From Bacteroidales bacterium (lineage in GTDB: Bacteria > Bacteroidota > Bacteroidia > Bacteroidales > UBA932), in assembly GCA_017458265.1 (NCBI GenBank), contig JAFTFV010000042.1:1-59568 (forward strand): 59,568 bases of DNA. The letters are read 5' to 3'. The notes under the pieces are model-generated. The model saw nothing but the letters and a program-made list of their open reading frames with translations. It did not search any database and was not told the DNA's origin. The position numbers and the translations under genes were made by a program. Below are positions 1 to 8,456 of the stretch, piece after piece (the first letter of the stretch is position 1; every line of letters begins with the position of its first letter).

Positions 1-108
1 AGATGAGTTTTCCCTAGAGGGTCGTGGGAGACTACCACGTTGATAGGCAGGATGTGTAAGTTCAGTGATGGGCTCAGCAGACCTGTACTAATTGCCCGAA
101 AGACTTTC
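1..108 (+). rRNA. 23S ribosomal RNA, 3' end (partial)
   Basis: The window opens inside the last helices of a 23S rRNA gene. The stretch with CCCTAGAGGGTCGTGG, GACTACCACGTTGATAGGC and GTACTAATTGCCCGAAAG matches the conserved 3' end of Bacteroidota 23S rRNA from memory. The 3' boundary near 108 is an estimate, set where the terminal GAAAG...CTTTC helix would close. Confidence 0.9.
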
Positions 109-191
109 GTTGAGAAAGGAAGAATACGCCGAAGGACTATCTTATGTTTGAGCCGGAAGGCGCCTTGAAGTTACTTTTTCTCAAGTACTAT

Positions 192-304
<113 letters not shown>

Positions 305-309
305 TTTCG

Positions 310-341
310 GAAGCCCCGATCGAGCAATCGACCGGGGCTTC
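310..341 (+). terminator. rRNA operon terminator
   Basis: GAAGCCCCG and CGGGGCTTC form a GC-rich stem around a short loop directly after 5S rRNA. The following bases are only loosely T-rich, so termination is inferred from position and stem strength. Confidence 0.75.
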
Positions 342-360
342 TTCGTATCTATATTTTTTG

Positions 361-368
361 TATCTTTG
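361..368 (+). promoter_or_regulatory. Promoter -7 box (TATCTTTG) for DUF4199 gene
   Basis: TATCTTTG fits the Bacteroidota -7 consensus TAnnTTTG. The ATG follows 6 bases later, so the transcript would have almost no leader. No good TTTG -33 box is visible at the expected spacing. Confidence 0.55.
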
Positions 369-374
369 CATGAT

Positions 375-938
375 ATGAAGAATATGCTTGACAATAAATC
401 TTTGTGGAATGAGGCGGCAGTGAGCGGGCTGCTGTTTGGGGCGGTGTCGGTTGGCTGTCTGGCGGGGAAGGAGGCGGCGGCGCTTACCGGGAACGCTTTC
501 CTGACGCAGGCGGCGGCCATCATCCTGTGGGCCGTGGAGTTCTTCGGCTGCATACTTCTCATGAAAAGCCGCATGATTCTCCTTCGGGACAAGTACGAAG
601 GCGTGAAGATGGTGGACTCATACCGCTTCGGCAGGAGAGCGGCGCTCCTTAGCGGCCTCCTCCTTGCATCGGCCCAGGCACTTATAATAATGAAAATGCC
701 GGAAGGGACGATGGACACGATGCTGGCGCAGGTGGGACAGAGTCTGTCAATGACATCGGCCGATATGGAACAGGCCGGCGCCATGCTGGACAAGCTGCCG
801 CTATATACCTTCATCTTCCAGTGGCTGTACTGCTTCCTTTACGGGACGGTGCTCAGCGCCATCATGTCAAGGTACATCTTTATCCAGAAGCTGTTCGACG
901 GCCCTTCTTCCAACGATAATGAACCTGACAATCAGTAG
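375..938 (+). CDS. DUF4199 family membrane protein
   Basis: Predicted inner-membrane protein of 187 residues, matching the Bacteroidota-specific DUF4199 family in length and layout. Hydrophobic segments lie near residues 14-35, 40-62, 90-108 and 145-165, with the family-like sequence RDKYEGVKMVDSYRFG between the second and third. The ATG at 375 is chosen because it sits just behind the -7 promoter box; ATG 384 is an alternative. The gene ends 3 bases before the GT2 gene, so the two are very likely co-transcribed. DUF4199 genes commonly sit beside DPM1-like glycosyltransferases in this phylum. Biochemical role unknown. Confidence 0.85.
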   Translation: MKNMLDNKSLWNEAAVSGLLFGAVSVGCLAGKEAAALTGNAFLTQAAAIILWAVEFFGCILLMKSRMILLRDKYEGVKMVDSYRFGRRAALLSGLLLASAQALIIMKMPEGTMDTMLAQVGQSLSMTSADMEQAGAMLDKLPLYTFIFQWLYCFLYGTVLSAIMSRYIFIQKLFDGPSSNDNEPDNQ

Positions 939-941
939 TTT

Positions 942-1940
942 ATGGACCTTTCCATCATAATACCCTTATACAACGAGGCCGAATCCCTCCCGGAACTCAA
1001 AGCCTGGATCGACACCGCCCTCAAAGACTTTACCTACGAAATCATCTTTGTCGATGACGGCTCTACCGACGGGTCTTGGGAGGAGATTTCTCGACTCGCT
1101 TCGCTCGCTCGAAATGACAGGGAGGGCGCTCGAAATGACAGGGAGGGCGCTCGAAATGACAGAAATAGCGTCAGGGGCATCCGGTTCCGCCGCAATTACG
1201 GAAAATCGGCCGCACTGTACGAAGGTTTCGCCGCCGCGGAAGGGGACATCGTCGTTACTATGGATGCCGATCTGCAAGACTCCCCGGAGGAGATTCCGGA
1301 GATGGTCCGGATGATCCGCGAAGAGGGCTATGACCTGGTTTCAGGCTGGAAGCAGCACCGAAAGGACAACGCCCTGACTAAAAACCTCCCCTCCAAGCTC
1401 TACAACGCCACCGCCCGCCGCGTCACCGGCATCAAGCTTCACGACATGAACTGCGGCCTCAAGGCTTACAGGGCCGATGTCGTCAAGAACATCGAAGTCT
1501 ACGGCGAAATGCACCGCTACATCCCGTACCTTGCCAAGAACGCCGGTTTCTCCAAGATAGGGGAGAAGCCCGTCCATCATCAGAAACGCAAGTACGGCAA
1601 GTCCAAGTTCGGCATGGACCGCTTCGTGAACGGCCTCCTGGACCTCATGAGCCTCTGGTTCCTCTCCCGTTTCGGGGGCAAGCCGATGCACTTTTTCGGC
1701 ACCAGCGGCATCCTAATGTTCCTGGTGGGCTTCGTCATGACGATATGGATCATCGTGGAGAAGCTGGTCCTCCAGGGCCAGGGTCTCCGTTACCGCGCAG
1801 TGACAGACCAGCCCCTCTTCTATCTGGCGCTGGTCGCACTGGTCCTTGGTGTGATGCTGTTCCTTGCCGGATTTATCGGCGAAATGGTATCCCGCACCGC
1901 TCAGGGCAGGAATTCTTACCAAATCAAGGAAAGACTCTAG
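942..1940 (+). CDS. GT2 glycosyltransferase, DPM1/GtrB-like, with in-frame repeat insertion
   Basis: Membrane-anchored family 2 glycosyltransferase of 332 residues, expected to move a sugar from a nucleotide donor to a polyprenyl-phosphate carrier on the cytoplasmic face. It shows the GT-A start SIIIPLYNE, VDDGSTDGS, the DxD-type MDADLQDSPEEIP, and two C-terminal membrane helices (about residues 250-275 and 290-315). Residues about 48-74 are unusual: an Arg/Asn/Asp-rich run with ARNDREG repeated, encoded by a genomic stem-loop repeat (1084-1162). It sits in a surface loop between the VDDGSTDG strand and the RGIRFRRNYGKSAA motif, and the frame stays open. Probably functional. Starts 3 bases after the DUF4199 gene. 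Confidence 0.92.
   Translation: MDLSIIIPLYNEAESLPELKAWIDTALKDFTYEIIFVDDGSTDGSWEEISRLASLARNDREGARNDREGARNDRNSVRGIRFRRNYGKSAALYEGFAAAEGDIVVTMDADLQDSPEEIPEMVRMIREEGYDLVSGWKQHRKDNALTKNLPSKLYNATARRVTGIKLHDMNCGLKAYRADVVKNIEVYGEMHRYIPYLAKNAGFSKIGEKPVHHQKRKYGKSKFGMDRFVNGLLDLMSLWFLSRFGGKPMHFFGTSGILMFLVGFVMTIWIIVEKLVLQGQGLRYRAVTDQPLFYLALVALVLGVMLFLAGFIGEMVSRTAQGRNSYQIKERL
1084..1162 (+). repeat. Stem-loop repeat (GTCATTTCGAGC family) inserted in GT2 coding region, with 21-bp tandem expansion
   Basis: Read on the minus strand, it contains CTGTCATTTCGAGC then GCGAAGCG and GAGAAATC, the same pattern as copies at 8394, 27762, 39682, 42785 and 48292. The CTGTCATTTCGAGC end is followed by two further 21-bp tandem units (1121-1141 and 1142-1162). 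The total added length keeps the GT2 frame open. Confidence 0.85.
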
Positions 1941-1943
1941 AGG

Positions 1944-2771
1944 CTATTTGCCGATATTGATAAATGGGAGGGCGCCTCCGCCGTTATATTCGGGGAGCTT
2001 GCCGTCCCATTTTTCTATTGCGTCCTGCTGTACGAGGAGGGAGGTGATGGAGGCGGCGACAGTGCGGTTGTAGTAGGCTTCGCCGTCGGCCTTGATCTTG
2101 AGGGCGCGGGCTTCACCTTCGGCCTTGGCGATTTCGATCTTGGCGTTGGCCTCTGCTTCTTTCACCTGGTTTTCTGCACGGAGGGCGCTCTGGATGGCGG
2201 CGTTCTTCGCGTCAATCATCTGGCGGAGTGATTCCGGAGGGGTGATCTGGGATGTAAACTCCTGGACGATAAAGCCTTCCGTTCCGAGTGAGTTGTCCAG
2301 CATGGCCCTTACCTCGCTCTCGAACTTGGCGCGGGAGGCCATGAGTTCGTCGGAGGAGTAGTTGTTGGCGGTGATGCGGTATGCGTCGTAGATGCAGGTG
2401 CGCATGTAGCCGGCCTCGATGTCCTTGAGCGATTTACGGTACTTGGTGAATATGTCTGCTGCCTTGTCCCTGTTGAGCATGTAGGCCAGGGCGGGGTCCA
2501 TGGAGAAGGTGGCTGCGTCCTTCGTGGTCACTGTGAAGGGCGCGTAATCTACACGCTGTACATATACGGGATATGTGAAGATGGCTGTAGTGAGGGGATT
2601 GTATATGACAAGACCGTTCACAGGCTGCGTCTCAAGCTTTCCCTGCTCCGTGAGCGAGAACTTCTTGAACTTTATTCCGACTTCCGAGTTGTCGATGAGT
2701 CTTGTGCAGCTGACGCCGCAGATAATGAGCACAGCCAGTACGGAAATGATGATTGTTATAGCACGTTTCAT
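1944..2771 (-). CDS. SPFH/prohibitin-like membrane protein
   Basis: Protein of 275 residues with one N-terminal hydrophobic anchor (residues 3-22) and an SPFH/band-7 domain (about 25-200). A charged Ala/Glu/Lys helix follows (AENQVKEAEANAKIEIAKAEG), typical of the coiled-coil tail of prohibitins and stomatins. Such proteins form large ring-like assemblies on membranes and often modulate membrane proteases. The substrate is unknown here. A VSC sequence at residues 20-22 resembles a weak lipobox, but a single-pass anchor is more likely. It is encoded convergently with the GT2 gene, with a 3-base gap between stop codons. Confidence 0.88.
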   Translation of the reverse strand: MKRAITIIISVLAVLIICGVSCTRLIDNSEVGIKFKKFSLTEQGKLETQPVNGLVIYNPLTTAIFTYPVYVQRVDYAPFTVTTKDAATFSMDPALAYMLNRDKAADIFTKYRKSLKDIEAGYMRTCIYDAYRITANNYSSDELMASRAKFESEVRAMLDNSLGTEGFIVQEFTSQITPPESLRQMIDAKNAAIQSALRAENQVKEAEANAKIEIAKAEGEARALKIKADGEAYYNRTVAASITSLLVQQDAIEKWDGKLPEYNGGGALPFINIGK

Positions 2772-2791
2772 AGCTTGATGGTTTGATTATA

Positions 2792-2799
2792 CAAATATA
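2792..2799 (-). promoter_or_regulatory. Promoter -7 box for SPFH gene
   Basis: TATATTTG on the minus strand, 20 bases before the ATG, fits TAnnTTTG. Confidence 0.5.
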
Positions 2800-2852
2800 A
2801 GTATATTTTGGGAAACTGTTGCCGGGTTGGCCGCCGGAGCATGTCCTCGCGT

Positions 2853-2991
2853 TGCCGCGTTGGCAGCCGAAGCCACCCACAGCGCACCTTTCCGTGCCGA
2901 CGCGGCAGACAAAACCGCCAAAACCGGCAAAATCGCTGCCGCGTTGGCAGCTAGAGCCACGTCCAGCACGTACTTTCGTGCCGACGCGGCA
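2853..2991 (+). repeat. Dimer of 55-bp palindromic elements (55-29-55), forward orientation
   Basis: Two 55-bp elements, 2853-2907 and 2937-2991, each bounded by TGCCGCGTTGGCA and TGCCGACGCGGCA (imperfect inverted repeats of each other). A 29-bp spacer rich in AAAACCG separates them. The same dimer occurs inverted at 5506-5644 with a nearly identical 29-bp spacer. This resembles a REP/BIME arrangement, and a RAYT gene lies nearby. It is also in the 3' flank of the fucosidase gene and may act as a terminator or mRNA-end structure there. Confidence 0.85.
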
Positions 2992-3014
2992 AGCAAAACC
3001 GCACGCGGCCGGGG

Positions 3015-4331
3015 CTATTGCACGCTAAACCGCAGGGCGACTGGTTCCGCCTTCATGCCGCGCGGGAGCTTTACGGTGACACGCCCGTCCTTGACAGATG
3101 CGCGCACCTTCTTGCCGGTATTCAGGACAGTAACTTTTCCGGCCGGCAGGTTGCCGCTCCACGACAGGCTGGAGGGAAGCGCTTCGCCGTCCTTCAGGGC
3201 GTATACGGCATACATGGTCTTTCCGTCCTTGGAGGCGGTGAACCAGAGCTCTCCGTCGTTGTAAACCCTGGTGATTCTGGTGCTGTAGATGGCGTCTCCG
3301 CATCGGCCCAGCCAGTCTCCGATTTCCTCCAGGATAGCCACTGCAGGTGCTTCTATGAGGCCTTGAGGAGTGGGGCCGACGCCAAGGACCAGGCAGCCGC
3401 CCTTTGCTGTAATCTCTGCCAGCGTGCCGATGATGCGCCTCGAACTCTTGTAGTGCGGGTCCGGCGTCCAGCCCCAGTCGTTCCCAAGGGTGATGCAGGA
3501 CTCCCACGGATGGTCTATCTGGTCTTTCGGAACGTTCTGCTCGGGCGTCTCGTAGTTCTCGTTAGGGCCTTCGATGGTGCGGTCCACGCATATGAGGCCG
3601 GGGCTCACGCGGCGCGCTTCCGGGAGGACCTCGTTCAGGCCAACTTCGTCTCCGGTTATCCAGCCGCCGTCCAGCCAAAGGATGTCAAGAGGGCCGAACC
3701 GGCCGTCCGTGATCTCCCGCATCTGCCCCTTGGTGTAGTCAAGGTAGCTCTGCCACCAGTCCGGGTGCATTTCTTTCTTGTAGTTGGGGTGGCGGTTAGG
3801 GGTGGCGTAGTAAGGATTCCAGAAGCCGTGGTGGTGCCAGTCCGGCTTGGAGAAGTATGCTCCGGTCATGAAGCCCTTCTGCCTGAAGGCTTTGAAGACG
3901 TCCTCGGCAACGCTCTTCCCGTACGGCCCGTGGGCTATGGAGAAGTCCGTGAGGGCCGAATCGTACATGCAGAAGCCGTCATGGTGCTTGGTGGTGAATA
4001 TCATGTACTTCATGCCGGCGCGTGCGAACACATCGGCCCACTGCACGGGATTGAAGTCCACGGGGTTGAACTCCTTCGCGAGGCCCCAGTACCACTGTTT
4101 GTAGCCCTCGTAGGTGGAGCCTTCCGGGCGCACTATCCAGTCCTCGTTGCAGATGTTCCAGGATTCCACGATTCCGGGGACGGAATACAGTCCCCAGTGC
4201 ATCAGAACGCCGAATTTGAGGTCCTGCCACCGATCCAGCTTTTCAAGGACGGCGGGGTCCTTCGGCCACTCGTACTGCGCACGTGCCGATACCGGCAGCA
4301 GCAGAAGCAATGCTATTACTATACGTTTCAT
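3015..4331 (-). CDS. GH29 alpha-L-fucosidase, secreted
   Basis: Protein of 438 residues with a signal peptide (MKRIVIALLLLLPVSARAQ) and a GH29 barrel. Visible family sequences are LKFGVLMHWGLYSVPG, FTTKHHDGFCMYDS, and ILWLDGGW, whose Asp is the expected nucleophile. A small C-terminal beta domain (about residues 350-438) follows. It would release terminal L-fucose from glycans in the periplasm or at the surface. The ATG at 4331 is chosen because the signal peptide begins there and a TATATTTG box lies 4 bases upstream. No SusC/D partner is adjacent. The gene and the RAYT gene are enclosed by inverted repeat dimers. Confidence 0.93.
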   Translation of the reverse strand: MKRIVIALLLLLPVSARAQYEWPKDPAVLEKLDRWQDLKFGVLMHWGLYSVPGIVESWNICNEDWIVRPEGSTYEGYKQWYWGLAKEFNPVDFNPVQWADVFARAGMKYMIFTTKHHDGFCMYDSALTDFSIAHGPYGKSVAEDVFKAFRQKGFMTGAYFSKPDWHHHGFWNPYYATPNRHPNYKKEMHPDWWQSYLDYTKGQMREITDGRFGPLDILWLDGGWITGDEVGLNEVLPEARRVSPGLICVDRTIEGPNENYETPEQNVPKDQIDHPWESCITLGNDWGWTPDPHYKSSRRIIGTLAEITAKGGCLVLGVGPTPQGLIEAPAVAILEEIGDWLGRCGDAIYSTRITRVYNDGELWFTASKDGKTMYAVYALKDGEALPSSLSWSGNLPAGKVTVLNTGKKVRASVKDGRVTVKLPRGMKAEPVALRFSVQ

Positions 4332-4335
4332 GCTG

Positions 4336-4343
4336 CAAATATA
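4336..4343 (-). promoter_or_regulatory. Promoter -7 box for fucosidase gene
   Basis: TATATTTG on the minus strand, 4 bases before the ATG. The transcript would be nearly leaderless. Confidence 0.55.
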
Positions 4344-4393
4344 TATAAAAAATGTCTGGGTTGGGCGGCGCCCTGTGTCGATATCGGTCCCTT

Positions 4394-4448
4394 TGCCGCG
4401 TCGGCACGGAAGCACATGCTGGGCGTGGCTCTGGCCGCCAACGCGGCA
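4394..4448 (-). repeat. Single 55-bp palindromic element, reverse orientation
   Basis: It has the same 55-bp length and the same ends (TGCCGCGTCGGCA ... GCCAACGCGGCA) as the dimer units. It ends 1 base from the RAYT stop codon at 4450, an association typical of REP elements and their transposase genes. Confidence 0.85.
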
Positions 4449-4449
4449 G

Positions 4450-5364
4450 TCAGTAGACAAGGCATCGGCAGATTTGGCTTTCGGGAAGGCGGAAATCGTA
4501 TTTCAAGGTGCGGGCGATGCGCTGTTTCTGGCTGGGCGTGAGCTGGTAGACGGAGGTGGCGCCGAAGGATGGCAGCATGTCCTTGTCGATAAGGCGGCAG
4601 ACGTCGATGTCCTGCAACTTGTCGGGCCTGAAATTGCGACCATATTCGTTCGAGAGCATGGTGGCGACGGATTTTTCGTCGGCACGCTCTATATCATTGA
4701 GGGTGAGTGGCTTCCCGGTATTATCTTTGGCTTGTTCCCGGACCCAGCTCTCGTCCGTGAGGCGGTTCATCTGGTAAAGGAAATTCCTGGGAGTGGCATA
4801 TAGCTGTTCCACCCGGCGGAACTCCATGAAGGAGCGTCTTTCAAAGAATCCGTGCCGATTCATTCGGAATTCGTCCGGAAACTTCGCATACCGGGGAAGG
4901 AATCCGGCAATCTCGTTTCTGGACATGTCGGCAAAGGGTTCCGCAGCGAAGCCTAAATCCCGTGGGAACAGCTCGCGGACAGAGCAGAACTCATAACCCC
5001 ATGGCGTTGCAGCGGCGCAGTGGTGAAGCCCGTTACGCAGGATGTAGTTGTCCAATACCATCCTGTGATTGAAACCGCTCACTTTCTGGATGTAAGTGTA
5101 TTTTTCACCCATGCGCCCCCTGCGCCCCCACCGGTGGTTGAAATACTTGGTGTACGACATCCTCAGAAGGGATGCGTTTTTCATCGGGCAGTCCGTAAAA
5201 GCATCCAGGTGAACATGGTTGGACATTTCGGCATCTGCCATATATTCGGTGCCGTCGGCATAACTCCTCAAGGCGAGAAGGTTCAAGAACATACCATGAT
5301 CTTCCCCATCCCTGAACATGACCTCTGAATGAGAGGTAAAGCACAAATGGTAATTCTCTTTCAT
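4450..5364 (-). CDS. REP-associated tyrosine transposase (RAYT, Y1_Tnp-like)
   Basis: Protein of 304 residues from the Y1 single-strand transposase superfamily. It contains the HUH metal-binding motif in AEMSNHVHLDAF, the family-like YFNHRWGRRGR, and NYILRNGLHH, in the position of the RAYT catalytic Tyr motif (usually YIHxNP). The C-terminal part (LTPSQKQRIARTL) looks like a helix-turn-helix. RAYTs bind and cut palindromic REP elements in single-stranded form and are usually single-copy domesticated genes. The start at 5364 is chosen because upstream codons run into repeats. The stop abuts a 55-bp element, and a dimer lies 142 bases upstream of the start. This makes these palindromes its likely substrates. 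Confidence 0.85.
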   Translation of the reverse strand: MKENYHLCFTSHSEVMFRDGEDHGMFLNLLALRSYADGTEYMADAEMSNHVHLDAFTDCPMKNASLLRMSYTKYFNHRWGRRGRMGEKYTYIQKVSGFNHRMVLDNYILRNGLHHCAAATPWGYEFCSVRELFPRDLGFAAEPFADMSRNEIAGFLPRYAKFPDEFRMNRHGFFERRSFMEFRRVEQLYATPRNFLYQMNRLTDESWVREQAKDNTGKPLTLNDIERADEKSVATMLSNEYGRNFRPDKLQDIDVCRLIDKDMLPSFGATSVYQLTPSQKQRIARTLKYDFRLPESQICRCLVY

Positions 5365-5505
5365 GTCCGGCAAGTTAGATTTCTTTGGATAGATTTCCAA
5401 CAGCCTCTTCTTTAGGCGAAGGTACTTTTCTGAAAAAACGTGCAGATTTATACGTTTCCAACGATTTTTCCGTTTCGATAATATTTCTGAATTCTTTGAC
5501 TTGCT

Positions 5506-5644
5506 TGCCGCGTCGGCACGGAAATATGTGCTGGACGTGGCTCTGACTGCCAACGCGGCAACGATTTTGCCGGTTTGGGCGGTTTTGCTTGCCGCGTCGG
5601 CACGGAATTGGGCACTGAGGGTGGCTCTGGCCGCCAACGCGGCA
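5506..5644 (-). repeat. Dimer of 55-bp palindromic elements (55-29-55), reverse orientation
   Basis: Elements 5506-5560 and 5590-5644 with a 29-bp spacer 5561-5589. The spacer's reverse complement matches the spacer at 2908-2936 at nearly all positions. The dimer is inverted relative to 2853-2991, so the two frame the fucosidase and RAYT genes. The 454-base gap 5365-5818 otherwise holds only the thrS promoter and a short AT-rich inverted repeat at about 5730-5750. Confidence 0.85.
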
Positions 5645-5752
5645 GAGTCAACCGGAGCGCTGCTGGGGCGCACAATGTGCCGCCGGGCCGCCCTCGGGGC
5701 GGCGGGGATGCGGTTTAGCGGCAAAGCGGAATAATATTCCGGGAATTATTAC

Positions 5753-5760
5753 TATATTTG
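5753..5760 (+). promoter_or_regulatory. Promoter -7 box for thrS operon
   Basis: TATATTTG on the plus strand, 58 bases before the chosen thrS start. An imperfect inverted repeat (AATAATATTCC / GGGAATTATT) sits just upstream at 5730-5750 and could be an operator. Confidence 0.55.
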
Positions 5761-5818
5761 TAGGCTATTGCGAAAATAGCGAGTGAAAGACATTGTAAGT
5801 AATAAACTCAAAAAGATT

Positions 5819-7780
5819 ATGATTGACATCAAGTTCCCGGATGGGAGTGTGAGACAGTATGAGTCCGGCGTTACCGGATACGATGTGGCAATGAGCATCA
5901 GCCCCAGGCTTGCAGAGCAGATCCTGGCTGTTAACATCAAGAGGCCCGGCGAGCCCGAAACCTCAAAGGGTACCACCATCGACGTAACCCGCCCCATAAC
6001 GGAAAACGTTGAGATCCGCCTTCTCAAGTGGGAGGACGACGAGGCCAAGAAGGTTTTCTGGCACTCCTCCTCACACCTTATGGCAGAAGCGCTCGAGGCT
6101 CTGTTCCCCGGCGTGAAGTTCGGTATCGGCCCGGCTATTGAAAACGGCTTCTACTATGACGTGGACATGGGCGGCCGCACCCTCACCGACGCAGACTTCA
6201 AGGCCATCGAGAACAAGATGCTGGAACTTGCCCGCGGCAAGGAGGATTTCAAGCGCATCGAGGTCTCCAAGGCCGACGCCATGAAATACTTCACCGAAAA
6301 AGGCGACCAGTACAAGCAGGAACTCATCTCCGAACTTGAAGACGGTACCATAACCTATTACACCAACGGTCATTTCACTGACCTCTGCCGCGGCCCGCAC
6401 CTGAGGAACACCGAGGTCATCAAGGCCGTTAAGGTCCTCTCCCTTGCCGGTGCATACTGGAGGGGTGACGAAAAGCGCCAGCAGCTCACCCGTATCTACG
6501 GTATCACCTTCCCCAAGGCCAGCATGCTCACCGAGTATCTCCAGGTCCTGGAAGAGGCCAAGAAGAGGGATCACAGGAAAATCGGCAAGGAAATGGAGCT
6601 CTTCACCTTCTCCCAGAGGGTTGGAGCAGGTCTTCCCCTGTGGCTGCCCCGCGGCGCCGCCCTGCGCAACACCCTCCAGGCTTTCCTCGCAAAGAAGCAG
6701 GCCGAATACGGCTATCTGCCCGTAGTGACGCCCCACATCGGCGGAAAGGAACTCTACGTGACTTCAGGCCACTATGCCAAGTACGGCAAGGACTCCTTCC
6801 AGCCCATCCACACCCCTCAGGAAGGCGAGGAATACCTCCTCAAGCCCATGAACTGCCCCCACCACTGCGAAATCTTCCGCAGCGCCCCCAGGAGCTACCG
6901 TGACCTCCCTCTGAGGTTTGCCGAGTTCGGCACCGTCTACCGCTATGAGCAGAGCGGCGAACTCCACGGCCTCACCCGCGTCCGCAGCTTCACCCAGGAC
7001 GATGCCCACCTTTTCTGCCGCCAGGACCAGCTCCAGGAGGAATTCGAGAAGGTCATCGACCTCATCCTCTACGTCTTCAAGACCCTGCACTTCGACAAGT
7101 TCACCGCACAGGTATCCCTGAGGGATCCCAAGAACCCGTCCAAGTACATAGGCTCTGACGAGAACTGGAACAAGGCCGAACAGGGCATCATCGACGCCGC
7201 CAAGAAGAAGGGCCTTCCTTATGTAGTGGAGACCGGCGAGGCCGCATTCTACGGTCCCAAGCTGGACTTCATGGTAAAGGACGCCATCGGCAGGAGCTGG
7301 CAGCTGGGGACCATCCAGGTCGATTACAACCTTCCCGAACGATTTGAACTCGAATACGTAGACACCGACGGCACCAAGAAGCGCCCCGTCATGATTCACC
7401 GTGCACCCTTCGGCTCACTGGAAAGATTCGTGGCTGTTCTCCTTGAGCACACCGCCGGCCATCTCCCTCTCTGGCTGCATCCTGACCAGGTTAAAGTACT
7501 GCCAGTGAGCGAAAAATATGCAGATTATGCGAAAAAAGTTGCAAATCTGCTGAATATTTCCGAAATTCGCGCCTCCGTAGATGACCGTAACGAAACTCTT
7601 GGAAAGAGAATCCGCGAGACATCCCTCAAGAGAGTACCGCTGCTGGTTATCGTCGGAGAAAAAGAACAGGCGGAAGAAACCGTTTCTGTGCGCCGTGGAG
7701 CTGATGACCAGGGTTCCATGAGCGTGCCTCAGTTTGTGGAGTATGTCCGCAAGGCTGTGGCAGAAGAACTGGCAGAATAA
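5819..7780 (+). CDS. thrS: Threonine--tRNA ligase
   Basis: Class II aminoacyl-tRNA synthetase of 653 residues that charges tRNA-Thr. It shows an N-terminal TGS domain ([16 protein letters not shown]), the editing/SAD domain with [17 protein letters not shown] and GPHLRNTE, and the catalytic core with [13 protein letters not shown] (zinc-binding Cys), [18 protein letters not shown] and [11 protein letters not shown]-like motif 3 ([14 protein letters not shown]). A C-terminal anticodon-binding domain covers about 550-650. ATG 5819 is preferred over an upstream GTG because TGS domains start at this point. It is first in a translation-related run with infC, rpmI and rplT. Confidence 0.97.
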   Translation: MIDIKFPDGSVRQYESGVTGYDVAMSISPRLAEQILAVNIKRPGEPETSKGTTIDVTRPITENVEIRLLKWEDDEAKKVFWHSSSHLMAEALEALFPGVKFGIGPAIENGFYYDVDMGGRTLTDADFKAIENKMLELARGKEDFKRIEVSKADAMKYFTEKGDQYKQELISELEDGTITYYTNGHFTDLCRGPHLRNTEVIKAVKVLSLAGAYWRGDEKRQQLTRIYGITFPKASMLTEYLQVLEEAKKRDHRKIGKEMELFTFSQRVGAGLPLWLPRGAALRNTLQAFLAKKQAEYGYLPVVTPHIGGKELYVTSGHYAKYGKDSFQPIHTPQEGEEYLLKPMNCPHHCEIFRSAPRSYRDLPLRFAEFGTVYRYEQSGELHGLTRVRSFTQDDAHLFCRQDQLQEEFEKVIDLILYVFKTLHFDKFTAQVSLRDPKNPSKYIGSDENWNKAEQGIIDAAKKKGLPYVVETGEAAFYGPKLDFMVKDAIGRSWQLGTIQVDYNLPERFELEYVDTDGTKKRPVMIHRAPFGSLERFVAVLLEHTAGHLPLWLHPDQVKVLPVSEKYADYAKKVANLLNISEIRASVDDRNETLGKRIRETSLKRVPLLVIVGEKEQAEETVSVRRGADDQGSMSVPQFVEYVRKAVAEELAE

Positions 7781-7804
7781 ATTAACCTTTAAAGGATTAG
7801 AGCT

Positions 7805-8392
7805 ATCGCAACTCCTTTCAGACCCAAGCCTTCAGGCGTGAAGCGCAAGCCTCAGCCGCAGCAAGGCCAGAAGCAGGACGAAAACGCCCTGCGCATCAAC
7901 CGTGAAATCACTGCAACGGAAGTCCGTCTCGTCGGAGACAACATTCCCGAGCAGGGAATCTATCCTGTAGCCAAGGCTTTGCAGATGGCTCAGGAACTGG
8001 AGCTCGACCTGGTGGAAATCAGCGCCAAGGCAGAGCCTCCTGTGTGCAAGATCCTGGACTACCAGAAGTATCTGTACCAGCAGCGCAAGAGGGCTAAGGA
8101 GATGAAAGCGAATGCTGCCAAGATTGTGATCAAGGAAATCCGCTTCGGCCCCAACACGGACGAACACGACTTCCAGTTCAAGCTCAAGCATGCAAGGGAG
8201 TTCCTTGAAGAAGGCTCCAAGGTGAAAGCCTCAATCTTCTTCCGCGGACGCTCCATCATGTTCGCCCAGCAGGGAGAAAAGCAGCTCCTGCGCTTTGCAG
8301 TAGAACTCGAGGAAGTCGGCCGCGCAGAAAACATGCCGGTCCTTGAAGGCAAGCGAATGAGCATCATGATAGCTCCTGTAAAAAAGAAATAA
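7805..8392 (+). CDS. infC: Translation initiation factor IF-3, with non-standard ATC start
   Basis: IF-3 binds the 30S subunit and rejects non-standard start codons. The N-terminal domain begins around [16 protein letters not shown], the C-terminal domain contains [22 protein letters not shown], and the protein ends [17 protein letters not shown]. The first in-frame ATG/GTG-type codon is GTG 7838, but an ATC at 7805 is preceded 8 bases upstream by AAAGGA (7791-7796), a rare Shine-Dalgarno match. That gives a 195-residue protein beginning [11 protein letters not shown], like relatives. Rare starts in infC are known to allow autoregulation by IF-3. ATT 7796 is a second possibility. Confidence 0.9.
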   Translation: MATPFRPKPSGVKRKPQPQQGQKQDENALRINREITATEVRLVGDNIPEQGIYPVAKALQMAQELELDLVEISAKAEPPVCKILDYQKYLYQQRKRAKEMKANAAKIVIKEIRFGPNTDEHDFQFKLKHAREFLEEGSKVKASIFFRGRSIMFAQQGEKQLLRFAVELEEVGRAENMPVLEGKRMSIMIAPVKKK

Positions 8393-8393
8393 G

Positions 8394-8422
8394 CTGTCAT
8401 TCTGAGCGAAGCGAAGAATCTG
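8394..8422 (+). repeat. Stem-loop repeat (GTCATTCTGAGCGAAGCGAAGAATC)-type, intergenic copy
   Basis: CTGTCATTCTGAGCGAAGCG then AAGAATC, one base after the infC stop codon. It belongs to the same family as copies in three coding regions here. It may fold in the infC-rpmI mRNA. Confidence 0.85.
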
Positions 8423-8456
8423 GCTTATATGTATAATTAAATAATTGTTTAACACA

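Noticed and set aside
2853-2991. CRISPR-like array
   Set aside because: Two units per cluster, palindromic throughout, a conserved rather than variable spacer, and no cas genes.
3018-4541. Plus-strand frame of about 500 codons opposite the fucosidase
   Set aside because: Antisense to GH29 with full catalytic motifs; it also runs through a 55-bp repeat and into the RAYT gene.
5365-5724. N-terminal extension of the RAYT gene through the palindrome dimer
   Set aside because: The added residues (RADAASKTAQ, RATSSTYFRADAAS) are just translated repeat elements. The family N-terminus fits ATG 5364.
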